In this document: piece by piece, positions 1-6,863 of the stretch
Position numbering within the stretch: the first letter of the stretch is position 1
Layout: the number at the start of each line of letters is the position of its first letter
Source: Hyphomicrobiales bacterium
GTDB lineage: Bacteria; Pseudomonadota; Alphaproteobacteria; Rhizobiales; JAJFHB01
DNA: 64,000 nt
Direction of reading: 5' to 3'
Assembly: GCA_021775755.1 (NCBI GenBank)
Contig: JAJFHE010000025.1
Span: 62,001 to 126,000 of the forward strand
The notes under the pieces: generated by a model
What the model saw: the letters and a program-made list of their open reading frames with translations, nothing else
Told to the model about the DNA's origin: nothing
The model's database searches: none
Position numbers and translations under genes: made by a program

Positions 1-1
1 G

Positions 2-466
2 GTTGAGTTCTTCGACTACAATTGCGGCTATTGCAAACGCTCGCTCGAAGACGTTCTGACCCTGGTTGAGACAGACCCGGATCTGCGTCTCGTGCTAAAG
101 GAGTTTCCGATCCTCGGCCCCGGGTCCCTCATTGCGTCGCGTGCGGCCATCGCCTCGATGAAGCAGGGCAAGTACTGGGAATTCCACCTCGCAATGATGC
201 AGGCCCGTGGCACGAATTCCGAAGAACAGGTTATGGCGATTGCCGCAGATGTCGGTCTCGACATCGAGCAACTTGCCAGCGACATGAACGCTCCTGAAGT
301 CGAACAGACGATCCAGCAAAACTACATGCTGGCGGAGATGATGGGCATTCAGGGCACGCCGGCATTCTTCATCGACGACCGGCTCATCCCCGGCGCGCTG
401 GGCGTTGAGGGCCTACGCCAGCAGATCAGCGAGGTGCGCGACAGCGGCAATTGCGTCGCCTGCTGA
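2..466 (+). CDS. DsbA-family thiol:disulfide oxidoreductase (5' partial)
   Basis: The gene is already open at the window edge; the first visible residues are VEFFDYNCGYCKRSLEDV. This is the beta1-alpha1 junction of a thioredoxin fold with a CGYC redox motif. A helical insertion follows, and then the cis-proline loop GTPAFFI near the C-terminus. This is the DsbA/BdbD-like layout (COG1651), so the protein probably oxidises or isomerises cysteines in periplasmic proteins. The signal peptide lies outside the window. An oddity is that the protein ends in NCVAC, a second Cys-x-x-Cys at the extreme C-terminus, beyond the usual fold. It precedes aroQ with about 160 bases between. Confidence 0.85.
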   Translation, partial: VEFFDYNCGYCKRSLEDVLTLVETDPDLRLVLKEFPILGPGSLIASRAAIASMKQGKYWEFHLAMMQARGTNSEEQVMAIAADVGLDIEQLASDMNAPEVEQTIQQNYMLAEMMGIQGTPAFFIDDRLIPGALGVEGLRQQISEVRDSGNCVAC

Positions 467-630
467 GGCTCCCGGTCCGCGGCGCCCGCTTTTTCGCATT
501 CGTCAGTATCCACAAACAAGCGCTCTGACCGGCGCCCGGCCTTTGACAAATTTGCCGTGCGGGTTAGGTTCGCAGACGCACTCGGCGCGCGGAAACGCCG
601 ACAATTCAGTATGCCAAAGGCCCTACGGTG

Positions 631-1077
631 ATGAGCCAGACAATCTTCATTCTGAACGGCCCGAACCTCAACCTTCTGGGAACCCGCGAGCCGGAAATCT
701 ATGGCGCGACGACGCTCAAGGATATCGAGGCGGAGTGTGCATCACATTGCAAATCCAACGGTTGGACGTGTGATTTCCGCCAGACGAATTCCGAAGGCGA
801 GCTTGTTTCCTGGATCCAGGAAGCAGGTGTCGGCGGCGCGGCCCTGTTGATCAATGCAGGTGCCTACACACACACTTCGGTGGCCTTGCTTGACGCCATC
901 AAATCCTTGGACATTCCCGTCATTGAGGTGCATCTTTCAAACATATTCCGGCGTGAGGAATTCCGCCATCACAGCTATGTTTCCCTTGCTGCGACAGGCG
1001 TGATATGTGGCTTCGGCGCAACCGGATACCGGTTAGCGCTTGATGCTGCGGGTTCTCAGCTCAGCGGTAATGTGTGA
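631..1077 (+). CDS. aroQ: Type II 3-dehydroquinate dehydratase
   Basis: This enzyme catalyses the third step of the shikimate pathway (3-dehydroquinate to 3-dehydroshikimate). It has 148 residues, typical for the type II dodecameric enzyme. Visible signatures are [16 protein letters not shown] with the flexible-loop catalytic Tyr24, the NAGAYTHTS loop, and EVHLSN with catalytic His101. A GTG immediately upstream (628) could also start translation, but the ATG at 631 gives the family's usual [14 protein letters not shown] start. The stop codon overlaps the first possible GTG of accB, so the two genes are probably co-transcribed, as in many Hyphomicrobiales. Confidence 0.96.
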   Translation: MSQTIFILNGPNLNLLGTREPEIYGATTLKDIEAECASHCKSNGWTCDFRQTNSEGELVSWIQEAGVGGAALLINAGAYTHTSVALLDAIKSLDIPVIEVHLSNIFRREEFRHHSYVSLAATGVICGFGATGYRLALDAAGSQLSGNV

Positions 1078-1091
1078 CGGATCGGGAGAGC

Positions 1092-1535
1092 ATGACGAAG
1101 AAGAAGAACACCGTGGACGAGGAACTTATCCGAACGCTCGCGGCACTCCTTGACGAAACAAATCTATCCGAGCTCGAGATCGAACAGGACGACTGGCGCA
1201 TTCGCGTTGCACGCGGCACGCGCATGGAGACCGTCACCGCCGCCGCCGCGCCCGCGGCGCCGCCCGCGGCAGTTCCGGTTGCGGCAGACCCGGTGGAGCA
1301 TCCTGGAAGCGTGAAATCGCCGATGGTCGGCACCGCCTATCTGGCACCGGCCCCTGGCGCCGACGCGTTTGTGGAAATCGGCAGCCAGGTCAGCGAAGGC
1401 CAGACCGTAATGATTGTCGAAGCGATGAAAACCATGAACCACATACCCGCCCCGCACGGCGGCAAGATCACCGCAATCCTCGTCCAGGACGGCCATCCGG
1501 TCGAGTTTGGCGAGCCACTGATGATCATCGAATAG
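1092..1535 (+). CDS. accB: Acetyl-CoA carboxylase biotin carboxyl carrier protein
   Basis: BCCP carries biotin between the biotin carboxylase and the carboxyltransferase in the first committed step of fatty-acid synthesis. The protein has about 147 residues: a charged N-terminal part, an Ala/Pro-rich linker (residues 50-65), and a biotinyl domain with the EAMKTMN motif in which Lys113 is biotinylated. The APAPGADAF stretch before it corresponds to the thumb typical of acetyl-CoA carboxylase BCCPs. The ATG at 1092 is preferred because GGGAG lies just upstream; a GTG at 1074 overlapping the aroQ stop is in frame and would add six residues. accC follows 22 bases downstream. Confidence 0.96.
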   Translation: MTKKKNTVDEELIRTLAALLDETNLSELEIEQDDWRIRVARGTRMETVTAAAAPAAPPAAVPVAADPVEHPGSVKSPMVGTAYLAPAPGADAFVEIGSQVSEGQTVMIVEAMKTMNHIPAPHGGKITAILVQDGHPVEFGEPLMIIE

Positions 1536-1557
1536 AGCGGACCGGACAGCACCCGCC

Positions 1558-2898
1558 ATGTTCGACAAAATCCTCATCGCAAACCGTGGCGAAATCGCGC
1601 TGCGGGTTCAGCGCGCGTGCCGCGAAATGGGCATCGCCACCGTTGCAATTCACTCAACGGCGGACGAAGACGCCATGCATGTGCGTCTCGCCGATGAGAG
1701 TGTGTGCATCGGACCACCGCGGGCGACGGAGAGCTATCTCAACGTTCCGAGCATCCTGGCGGCATGTGAAATCACCGGCGCCGAGGCAGTGCACCCGGGA
1801 TACGGATTTCTCTCCGAAAATGCCAGTTTTGCGGAAATCCTGCGCGAACACGACATCACATTCATCGGGCCGACGCCGGAACATATCCAGCTTATGGGCG
1901 ACAAGATCGCGGCAAAACAGACGGTATCCGACCTCGGCATTCCGGTGGTGCCCGGTTCTGAGGGCGCGATTACCGATGATGCAACGGCCGAGCGGGTCGC
2001 GAACGAAATCGGCTATCCGGTTCTCATCAAGGCGGCGTCGGGCGGGGGCGGCCGCGGCATGCAGGTTGTGCGCCACAAGAATGAACTGTCGACCGCTCTG
2101 TCAACTGCGCGCGCGGAAGCGGGCGCGGCTTTCGGCGACGATGTGGTTTACATGGAGAAGTTTCTCGACAAACCGCGCCACATCGAAATCCAGATTGTCG
2201 CCGATGGCAAGGGTGGTGCGGTTCACCTGGGCGAACGCGACTGCTCGTTGCAGCGCCGGCACCAGAAAGTCTGGGAAGAAGCGCTCTCGCCTGCCCTCAA
2301 TCAGGAACAGCGTGACCGTGTCGGCGGCATCGTTGCCAATGCGATGGCCGATTTCAAATATCTCGGCGTCGGCACGATTGAGTTCCTGTATGAAAACGGC
2401 GAGTTCTTCTTCATCGAGATGAACACGCGTCTACAAGTCGAGCACCCGGTGACGGAGATGATCACCGGGCTTGATCTGGTGCAGGAGCAAATCCGTATCG
2501 CCGATGGCGCAACGCTTAACTACACGCAGGACGATATTTCCCTGCAGGGCCATGCCATCGAGTGCCGCATCAACGCGGAAAATCCGAATACCTTTGCCCC
2601 TTCGCCCGGCCGCATCGAAGCGTACCATCCGCCGGGAGGGCTTGGCGTGCGGATCGATTCAGGCGTCTACACGGGATATCGGATCCCGCCCAACTACGAC
2701 AGCCTGATCGGAAAACTCATCGTGTTCGGCAAGCATCGTAACGAGTGCCTTATGCGCCTCAAGCGCTCTCTGGACGAGTTCGTCATCGAGGGTATCGAGA
2801 CAACCATCCCGCTGTTCCAGAGACTGCTTGGCGAACCGGACATCATGAATGGCGATTACGACATTCACTGGCTTGAAGAATTCCTGTCGGAGTCATAG
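1558..2898 (+). CDS. accC: Acetyl-CoA carboxylase biotin carboxylase subunit
   Basis: This is the ATP-dependent carboxylase of biotin on AccB. The 446-residue length is that of the free-standing bacterial subunit. It opens with MFDKILIANRGEIALRVQRA, has the glycine-rich ATP-grasp loop KAASGGGGRGMQVV, then HLGERDCSLQRRHQKVWEEA, and the active-site segment EMNTRLQVEHPVTEMITG containing the catalytic Glu/Arg residues. It ends with the biotin-carboxylase C-terminal domain (CRINAENP onward). It sits directly after accB in the same operon, so the pair forms the biotin half of acetyl-CoA carboxylase; accA and accD are not in the window. Confidence 0.97.
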   Translation: MFDKILIANRGEIALRVQRACREMGIATVAIHSTADEDAMHVRLADESVCIGPPRATESYLNVPSILAACEITGAEAVHPGYGFLSENASFAEILREHDITFIGPTPEHIQLMGDKIAAKQTVSDLGIPVVPGSEGAITDDATAERVANEIGYPVLIKAASGGGGRGMQVVRHKNELSTALSTARAEAGAAFGDDVVYMEKFLDKPRHIEIQIVADGKGGAVHLGERDCSLQRRHQKVWEEALSPALNQEQRDRVGGIVANAMADFKYLGVGTIEFLYENGEFFFIEMNTRLQVEHPVTEMITGLDLVQEQIRIADGATLNYTQDDISLQGHAIECRINAENPNTFAPSPGRIEAYHPPGGLGVRIDSGVYTGYRIPPNYDSLIGKLIVFGKHRNECLMRLKRSLDEFVIEGIETTIPLFQRLLGEPDIMNGDYDIHWLEEFLSES

Positions 2899-2953
2899 CC
2901 TCAGGTGACCTGCCGGTCTCACGATTGGACGGTTGCACGTTTTTGAGGGCGCG

Positions 2954-3604
2954 ATGACGGCGATTACACCGCAGATTCTGCTCAAGGCATATGCCGCCGG
3001 AATTTTCCCGATGGCGGAGAGTGCCGATGATGATGCGCTCTACTGGATCGACCCGGACGACCGCGGGGTTCTGCCGCTAGACGCCATCCATATTCCAAGG
3101 CGTCTGCGCCGCACCATCCGTGCCGGCAAATTCGAAATCCGGATCGACACGCAGTTCGATGAAGTGATCGAGGCGTGCGCGCGCGGCGAGGCGGCGCGCG
3201 AAAGCACATGGATCAACCCGCGCATCCGCGCCCTTTACAGCCAGCTGTTTTCGCTCGGCTTCTGTCACACGGTTGAAGCCTGGCACGGCGGACACCTTGC
3301 AGGCGGCCTCTACGGTGTGCGTCTGGGCGGGGCGTTTTTCGGCGAGAGCATGTTTACCCGCGAGCGCGACGCCAGCAAGGTTGCGCTGGTGCACCTGGCC
3401 GCGCGGCTCATTCACGGCGGCTTTGAACTGCTCGACACACAATTCGTGACGGAGCACCTGGCGCAGTTTGGAACAACGGAAGTCAGTCGCGAGCGTTATC
3501 ACGCCCAATTAGAGCGGGCGCTCAATATTCAGGCCGATTTTCACTCATTCGTAGACGACGGCGACGGTGAAACCGTGTTGCAGTTGGTCAGCCAGACGTC
3601 GTAG
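2954..3604 (+). CDS. aat: Leucyl/phenylalanyl-tRNA--protein transferase
   Basis: Aat transfers Leu or Phe from tRNA to the N-terminus of proteins starting with Arg or Lys, marking them for ClpS/ClpAP (N-degron pathway, cytoplasm). Family landmarks are [53 protein letters not shown] and [15 protein letters not shown]. The ATG at 2954 follows TGAGGG at a good distance and gives 216 residues; a TTG at 2933 is a weaker alternative. It closes the aroQ-accB-accC-aat run. Its last 64 bases lie opposite the end of the convergent DUF2155 gene. Confidence 0.95.
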   Translation: MTAITPQILLKAYAAGIFPMAESADDDALYWIDPDDRGVLPLDAIHIPRRLRRTIRAGKFEIRIDTQFDEVIEACARGEAARESTWINPRIRALYSQLFSLGFCHTVEAWHGGHLAGGLYGVRLGGAFFGESMFTRERDASKVALVHLAARLIHGGFELLDTQFVTEHLAQFGTTEVSRERYHAQLERALNIQADFHSFVDDGDGETVLQLVSQTS

Positions 3605-3972
3605 ACCGGGTGCTCGACGGCGTTCAGCCCTGGGCTTTGGGCCAGCATCCAGCCGGTAAAAATGCGCCGGGCGGATGAATTCGTGCGCAACTCGACAACT
3701 TCAACAAACGACGTCGTTTGCGGGGTTTCGATCGAGGGGCGCGTGTAGCATACGCGCGGCGTCACCTGCAGCACGCCAAACACATATGATGTGTTCAGCT
3801 CAACCTCAAAAGTCTGAACTTCACCGGTGATTTTGTCTAGGCCGGCGAACACCGCCACGGGGTTTTCGACACGTTGCGCACGCACTGGGCCGACCGCCAC
3901 GCAAACCATGACCGCCAGACAGCCGCAAAAACCCAGGCAACCGCAAACCCTTTGTTTCCAAGCCAAACTCAC
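3541..3972 (-). CDS. DUF2155 domain protein, exported
   Basis: About 143 residues from a GTG start whose first bases overlap the TGA of the upstream methyltransferase gene (GTGA). An N-terminal hydrophobic segment rich in Cys/Val/Ala ending in VRAQ resembles a signal peptide. The DUF2155 signature is seen as [26 protein letters not shown] near the C-terminus, preceded by TPRVCYTRP. The function is unknown in the family, which is nearly confined to Alphaproteobacteria and commonly sits beside NDUFA12, mlaD and aat, as here. An upstream in-frame start would extend it into the methyltransferase gene and is not favoured. Confidence 0.88.
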   Translation of the reverse strand: MSLAWKQRVCGCLGFCGCLAVMVCVAVGPVRAQRVENPVAVFAGLDKITGEVQTFEVELNTSYVFGVLQVTPRVCYTRPSIETPQTTSFVEVVELRTNSSARRIFTGWMLAQSPGLNAVEHPVYDVWLTNCNTVSPSPSSTNE

Positions 3973-4739
3973 GTCAACGCCGCCTCTACCCGCAATCTCA
4001 CATAGTCCGCGGTCCAGTTGCCGGTGGTATCGCAAAGCGCGGGCGAAAGGATGTCCGTCACTTCGTCGAGCACTGCCTGCATATCGGCGCCGAATTGCTC
4101 AAAGAACGGCGTGCGGAAGGTTTTGAGCCAAGCCGCCATTCCCGTCGGCAACGGCGTCGGTCTCGGGAACAGCCCGATGCGGCGCACCTCGAATCCGGCC
4201 TGCTCCAGCATGAAACGGTACTCGGCAGGCGTCGGATAAAACCACGGCCCCGCGATCGCTTCGTCTCCACCGCGTGCGCGCGCCACGGCCCGCATCGCCG
4301 TGACGATTGCCGCGACATTGCCATGGCCGCCGAACTCGGCAACGAACCGCCCGCCGGGGCGAAGTGCCCGTTCGACCCCGTCAATCACGTCCTGCGGCCG
4401 GGTCATCCAGTGCAGGGCAGCGTTTGAAAAAACCGCATCGAATTCCCGGTCGAAGGTCAGGTTGTGGCCGTCCATGAAGCGCGCGTCGAGACCCGCGTCT
4501 CGCGCGGCCACGACAAACGGTTCGCTGGCATCGACACCGACAACCTCGGCACCGGCTTCGACAAGGGATTTCGTTAGCGCGCCATCGCCGCAGCCGAGGT
4601 CGAGGATCCTCTCGTCCGGCTTGGGATCCAGCCATTCGAGCACGGCCGCGCCAAGATCGGAAACGAACCGGGCGTTTTTTTCATAACTCTCCGCCGCCCA
4701 GATCTGCCGGTCGGCTGGAGAGGTCGTGGCTTCATTCAC
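3969..4739 (-). CDS. Class I SAM-dependent methyltransferase
   Basis: A 256-residue Rossmann-type methyltransferase. The SAM site is ERILDLGCGDGALTKSL, followed by the acidic end of strand 2 (VVGVDASEPFV) and FDAVFSNAALHWM, the motif IV pattern seen in UbiE and trans-aconitate methyltransferase-like enzymes. The ALRPGGRFV motif follows. The substrate cannot be read from the sequence. It starts with GTG two bases after the mlaD stop and overlaps the DUF2155 start by four bases, so it is a tightly coupled operon member. From recalled gene orders, it appears to be an extra gene within an otherwise common NDUFA12-mlaD-DUF2155 arrangement. Confidence 0.9.
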   Translation of the reverse strand: MNEATTSPADRQIWAAESYEKNARFVSDLGAAVLEWLDPKPDERILDLGCGDGALTKSLVEAGAEVVGVDASEPFVVAARDAGLDARFMDGHNLTFDREFDAVFSNAALHWMTRPQDVIDGVERALRPGGRFVAEFGGHGNVAAIVTAMRAVARARGGDEAIAGPWFYPTPAEYRFMLEQAGFEVRRIGLFPRPTPLPTGMAAWLKTFRTPFFEQFGADMQAVLDEVTDILSPALCDTTGNWTADYVRLRVEAALT

Positions 4740-4741
4740 TG

Positions 4742-5200
4742 CTATTGCTCGCCGCCGCCATCATCCTTGAACAGGAACTGGCCAATAAGCCCGAAGAGAT
4801 CGAGTGCGCTTTGCGTGTAGTCGATGGACATACCGTCGGTGAGGATTTCTTCTTCGCCGCCGGGCTCAATCACGAGATAACGATCGCCCAGCAGTCCGTC
4901 GGACGTAATCTTGGCGGATGAATCGATCGGCAACCGCACTTCCGGCCGGAATGCTATCGTCAGGACGGCTTCATAAGTCTCCAGATCAAGCGTCTGATTC
5001 GTCACCGCCCCCACCTTGATGCCCGCCATGCGGACGTCGGAGCCAGTGGTAATGCCGTCAACACTTGCAAACCGTGCCGTAACTTCATATCCACCCGTGC
5101 CGGCTCTGAGATCGGCGGTCGTATAGACGTAGCCGAAGAACACCGCCGCAATGACGATGACGAGACCGCCAATCACGGTTTCGATGACATTGCCTTTCAT
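4742..5200 (-). CDS. mlaD: Outer-membrane lipid asymmetry protein MlaD
   Basis: About 152 residues with one N-terminal transmembrane helix (VIETVIGGLVIVIAAVFFGYVY) and one MCE domain (YEVTARFASVDGITTGSDVRMAGIKVG ... ITSDGLLGDRYLVIEPGG). MlaD is the periplasmic-facing, membrane-anchored subunit of the MlaFEDB phospholipid transporter that keeps phospholipids out of the outer leaflet of the outer membrane. The ATG at 5200 gives the family's usual start MKGNVIET; a TTG at 5218 is the longer alternative. The MlaF and MlaE genes are not nearby. Confidence 0.92.
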   Translation of the reverse strand: MKGNVIETVIGGLVIVIAAVFFGYVYTTADLRAGTGGYEVTARFASVDGITTGSDVRMAGIKVGAVTNQTLDLETYEAVLTIAFRPEVRLPIDSSAKITSDGLLGDRYLVIEPGGEEEILTDGMSIDYTQSALDLFGLIGQFLFKDDGGGEQ

Positions 5201-5268
5201 TCCGGTAAGCCCTTTCAATCAATCCAGATCCGCATTCAGCGGCGTTTAGCAGCAACCAGACATCCGGT

Positions 5269-5646
5269 TCACGGACGCCAGGCCTCGTAATCTCCCGTGG
5301 CCGCGGGGCGCTCCGCTGCCGTCAGCACGCTCCCCTCCGGCCGGTAAGCCGCCGTTGTGCCTGTCATATTCGGACGATGGGGTTTTTGCCAGTCGTGTGC
5401 GGTATAGTCCTGTTCGCTCGGCAGGACATCGACAGTGTAGTGCAGCCAGCCATGCCACTCGGCGGGTACGGTTGAGGGTTCGGCGAGGCCGTTATAGATC
5501 ACCCAGCGGCGCCGGCCCTTGCGTTCGCGGTAATAGACATTACCAAAGCCGTCTTCTCCGACCCGCTCGCCCTTGCGCCATGTGAAGAACCGTGTGCCCA
5601 GCGTCTGGCCGTTCCACCACGTAAACAACTGAAGAATAAAGTTCAT
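5269..5646 (-). CDS. NDUFA12-like subunit of NADH:ubiquinone oxidoreductase
   Basis: About 125 residues beginning MNFILQLFTWWNGQTLGTRFFT, followed by GERVGEDGFGNVYYRERKG and RRWVIYNGLAEPSTVPAEWHGWLHYTVD, the hallmark of the NDUFA12/B17.2 family. In Alphaproteobacteria this is an accessory subunit of respiratory complex I (or the related assembly factor), found at the membrane arm/peripheral arm junction. A GTG 15 codons upstream is also in frame, but the ATG at 5646 matches the family start. It is first in the minus-strand operon with mlaD, the methyltransferase and DUF2155. Confidence 0.92.
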   Translation of the reverse strand: MNFILQLFTWWNGQTLGTRFFTWRKGERVGEDGFGNVYYRERKGRRRWVIYNGLAEPSTVPAEWHGWLHYTVDVLPSEQDYTAHDWQKPHRPNMTGTTAAYRPEGSVLTAAERPAATGDYEAWRP

Positions 5647-5790
5647 CTGGACGATCCCAAGACGGCCCGCAATATTCCAGGAGCCGCGCACCGGTGCCGA
5701 TGCGCTTTGCGCGGAATATGGCGCAAGTAACAGGCAACGTCCAGCCCGGAATGCACTGGAGCCGCCGATCGGCGGCCCGGGTCGGGGGGA

Positions 5791-6297
5791 TCAGATAAGG
5801 GCCTTGTTTGCGACGATCTGTTCCAGCGCGACCGGCAGGGCCGGACGCGGCTGGGCATAGATTTGCCCGCTAAGTTCGAACGGGCGGGCATCCTGCAATA
5901 TCCACCTGATTCGACCGAGGAGATCCTTCGTCGAGACCGGTTTGCGTAAGATTGTCGACGCGCCCGCCTCCAGCGTCTGCTCAACGACCATGCGTGAACT
6001 GTTGGCCGTGAGCACGATGACGGGCACAAAACACATGGGATGCATGGCCGGATTGCGCATGGTGCGGATCATCGTTTCCGCATCGCTGGATTCCATCTCC
6101 CATTCGGTGACAAGGATATCCGGCAGCATCGAAACCATGTCTTGCAGCGCATCTTCCGCCGAACCCATGGCGCGAACACGTCCGACGCCGTTGGCGCGCA
6201 GCACAGCGGTGAGGATTTTCTGCATCGCGATGTTTTCTTCAACGATGAGAACGTCGAGCGAATCGATTGCCCGCCCATAAGCCAGATTCCGGAACAT
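5791..6297 (-). CDS. Stand-alone receiver-domain protein with Glu at the phosphorylation site
   Basis: A 168-residue CheY-like receiver with no output domain: strand 1 and acidic pocket SLDVLIVEEN, helix 1, PDILVTEWEM, VIVLTAN with the conserved Thr98, and ILRKPVS with the conserved Lys119. The residue at the phosphoacceptor position is Glu65, and the acidic pocket is Glu20-Glu21 rather than Asp-Asp. Thr and Lys of the switch are kept, so the fold is probably intact while Asp phosphorylation is unlikely. The C-terminal 45 residues after the receiver have no recognised domain. The ATG at 6297 is chosen because it starts just before the domain; longer in-frame starts run into non-coding sequence. 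No histidine kinase is adjacent. Confidence 0.85.
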   Translation of the reverse strand: MFRNLAYGRAIDSLDVLIVEENIAMQKILTAVLRANGVGRVRAMGSAEDALQDMVSMLPDILVTEWEMESSDAETMIRTMRNPAMHPMCFVPVIVLTANSSRMVVEQTLEAGASTILRKPVSTKDLLGRIRWILQDARPFELSGQIYAQPRPALPVALEQIVANKALI

Positions 6298-6527
6298 AAA
6301 AGCGCCCGATATGTGATTCTCTTGGGCGCAAAACCGCCCCATCCGCCGATGACGATAGTATGACGCGCTTAATCCGCACTTAAATGAGCGGTTGGCGGGA
6401 CGGTGCAGGCGGAAAATCGAAAATATGGTTAACGCCAACAGGGCACTTGCCAGGTTGCCGGGAGGCGGTCACAATCCTTGGAATCCCGCGTGATTCCCCA
6501 TGTTTTTCCCCGCTATCCACAGGCTAT

Positions 6528-6543
6528 CCACTATATCTTGTGG
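6528..6543. promoter_or_regulatory. Candidate NrdR box upstream of nrdJ
   Basis: The sequence CCACTATATCTTGTGG is a near-palindrome matching the 16-bp binding site of NrdR, the ATP/dATP-sensing repressor of ribonucleotide reductase genes. It lies about 320 bases before the nrdJ start. NrdR sites usually come in pairs about 31 bases apart; the stretch at 6497-6512 is at the right distance but matches poorly. A DnaA-box-like CTATCCACA (one mismatch) lies at 6513-6521. The NrdR assignment rests on consensus match and gene context only. Confidence 0.65.
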
Positions 6544-6716
6544 TAAGGTCTCGTTAACACACTAATCCTTGACGGACGCGACACACTCGTCTTACAGTTT
6601 CTCCATCGCTGAGGGGCGACGATCACAGACCCGGAAAGTTATTACCCGCCGGTCCTTGTTGATCCCAAAATGAAAAAATTAGTTCTTGCGTTCTAGTCCG
6701 GCTGCGGGTTCGCGGC

Positions 6717-6775
6717 CCGGTGCGGAGCACAAGTGGGGGACGTTTGTCCCCGTTGTCAGGGAGTGCGTGCACCGG
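6717..6775 (+). promoter_or_regulatory. Structured RNA element in the nrdJ leader
   Basis: A long interrupted stem can be drawn in the leader. CCGGTGC (6717-6723) pairs with GCACCGG (6769-6775). GCAC (6727-6730) pairs with GTGC (6763-6766). The hairpin GGGGAC-GTTT-GTCCCC (6736-6751) sits inside, with an asymmetric internal loop GTTGTCAGGGA on the 3' side. A second short hairpin (GGAGG/TTCC-rich) follows before the ribosome binding site. This suggests a cis-acting RNA controlling nrdJ. The B12-riboswitch core was not found. Conserved leader RNAs ahead of nrdJ genes have been catalogued, but membership cannot be judged here. Confidence 0.5.
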
Positions 6776-6863
6776 CCGGGAGGAGTTCCTTCCGCGTCAG
6801 GAGTCGGTGGCAGGTGTTCGTTGTGCAACGGGTTCGCGCGCCCTAATGGCCAGAGGAACAGAA

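Larger units (their letters stand above)
6298..6863. other. 566-base intergenic region, receiver gene to nrdJ
   Basis: No protein-coding gene is supported here. It contains the divergent start regions of the receiver gene (minus) and nrdJ (plus), the NrdR-like site, the DnaA-like site and the structured leader element. A possible promoter TTGACG (6569) with TTACAG 17 bases later is weak. AGAGGA at 6852-6857 is the nrdJ ribosome binding site. A longer reading frame beginning at 6720 runs into nrdJ but has no family similarity before 6864. Confidence 0.6.

Noticed and set aside
6782-6863. Possible adenosylcobalamin riboswitch in the nrdJ leader (GTCAGGAG resembles the start of a B12 box)
   Set aside because: Only the first part of the B12-box consensus matches; the rest and the core CCCGCAACTG-like element are absent.
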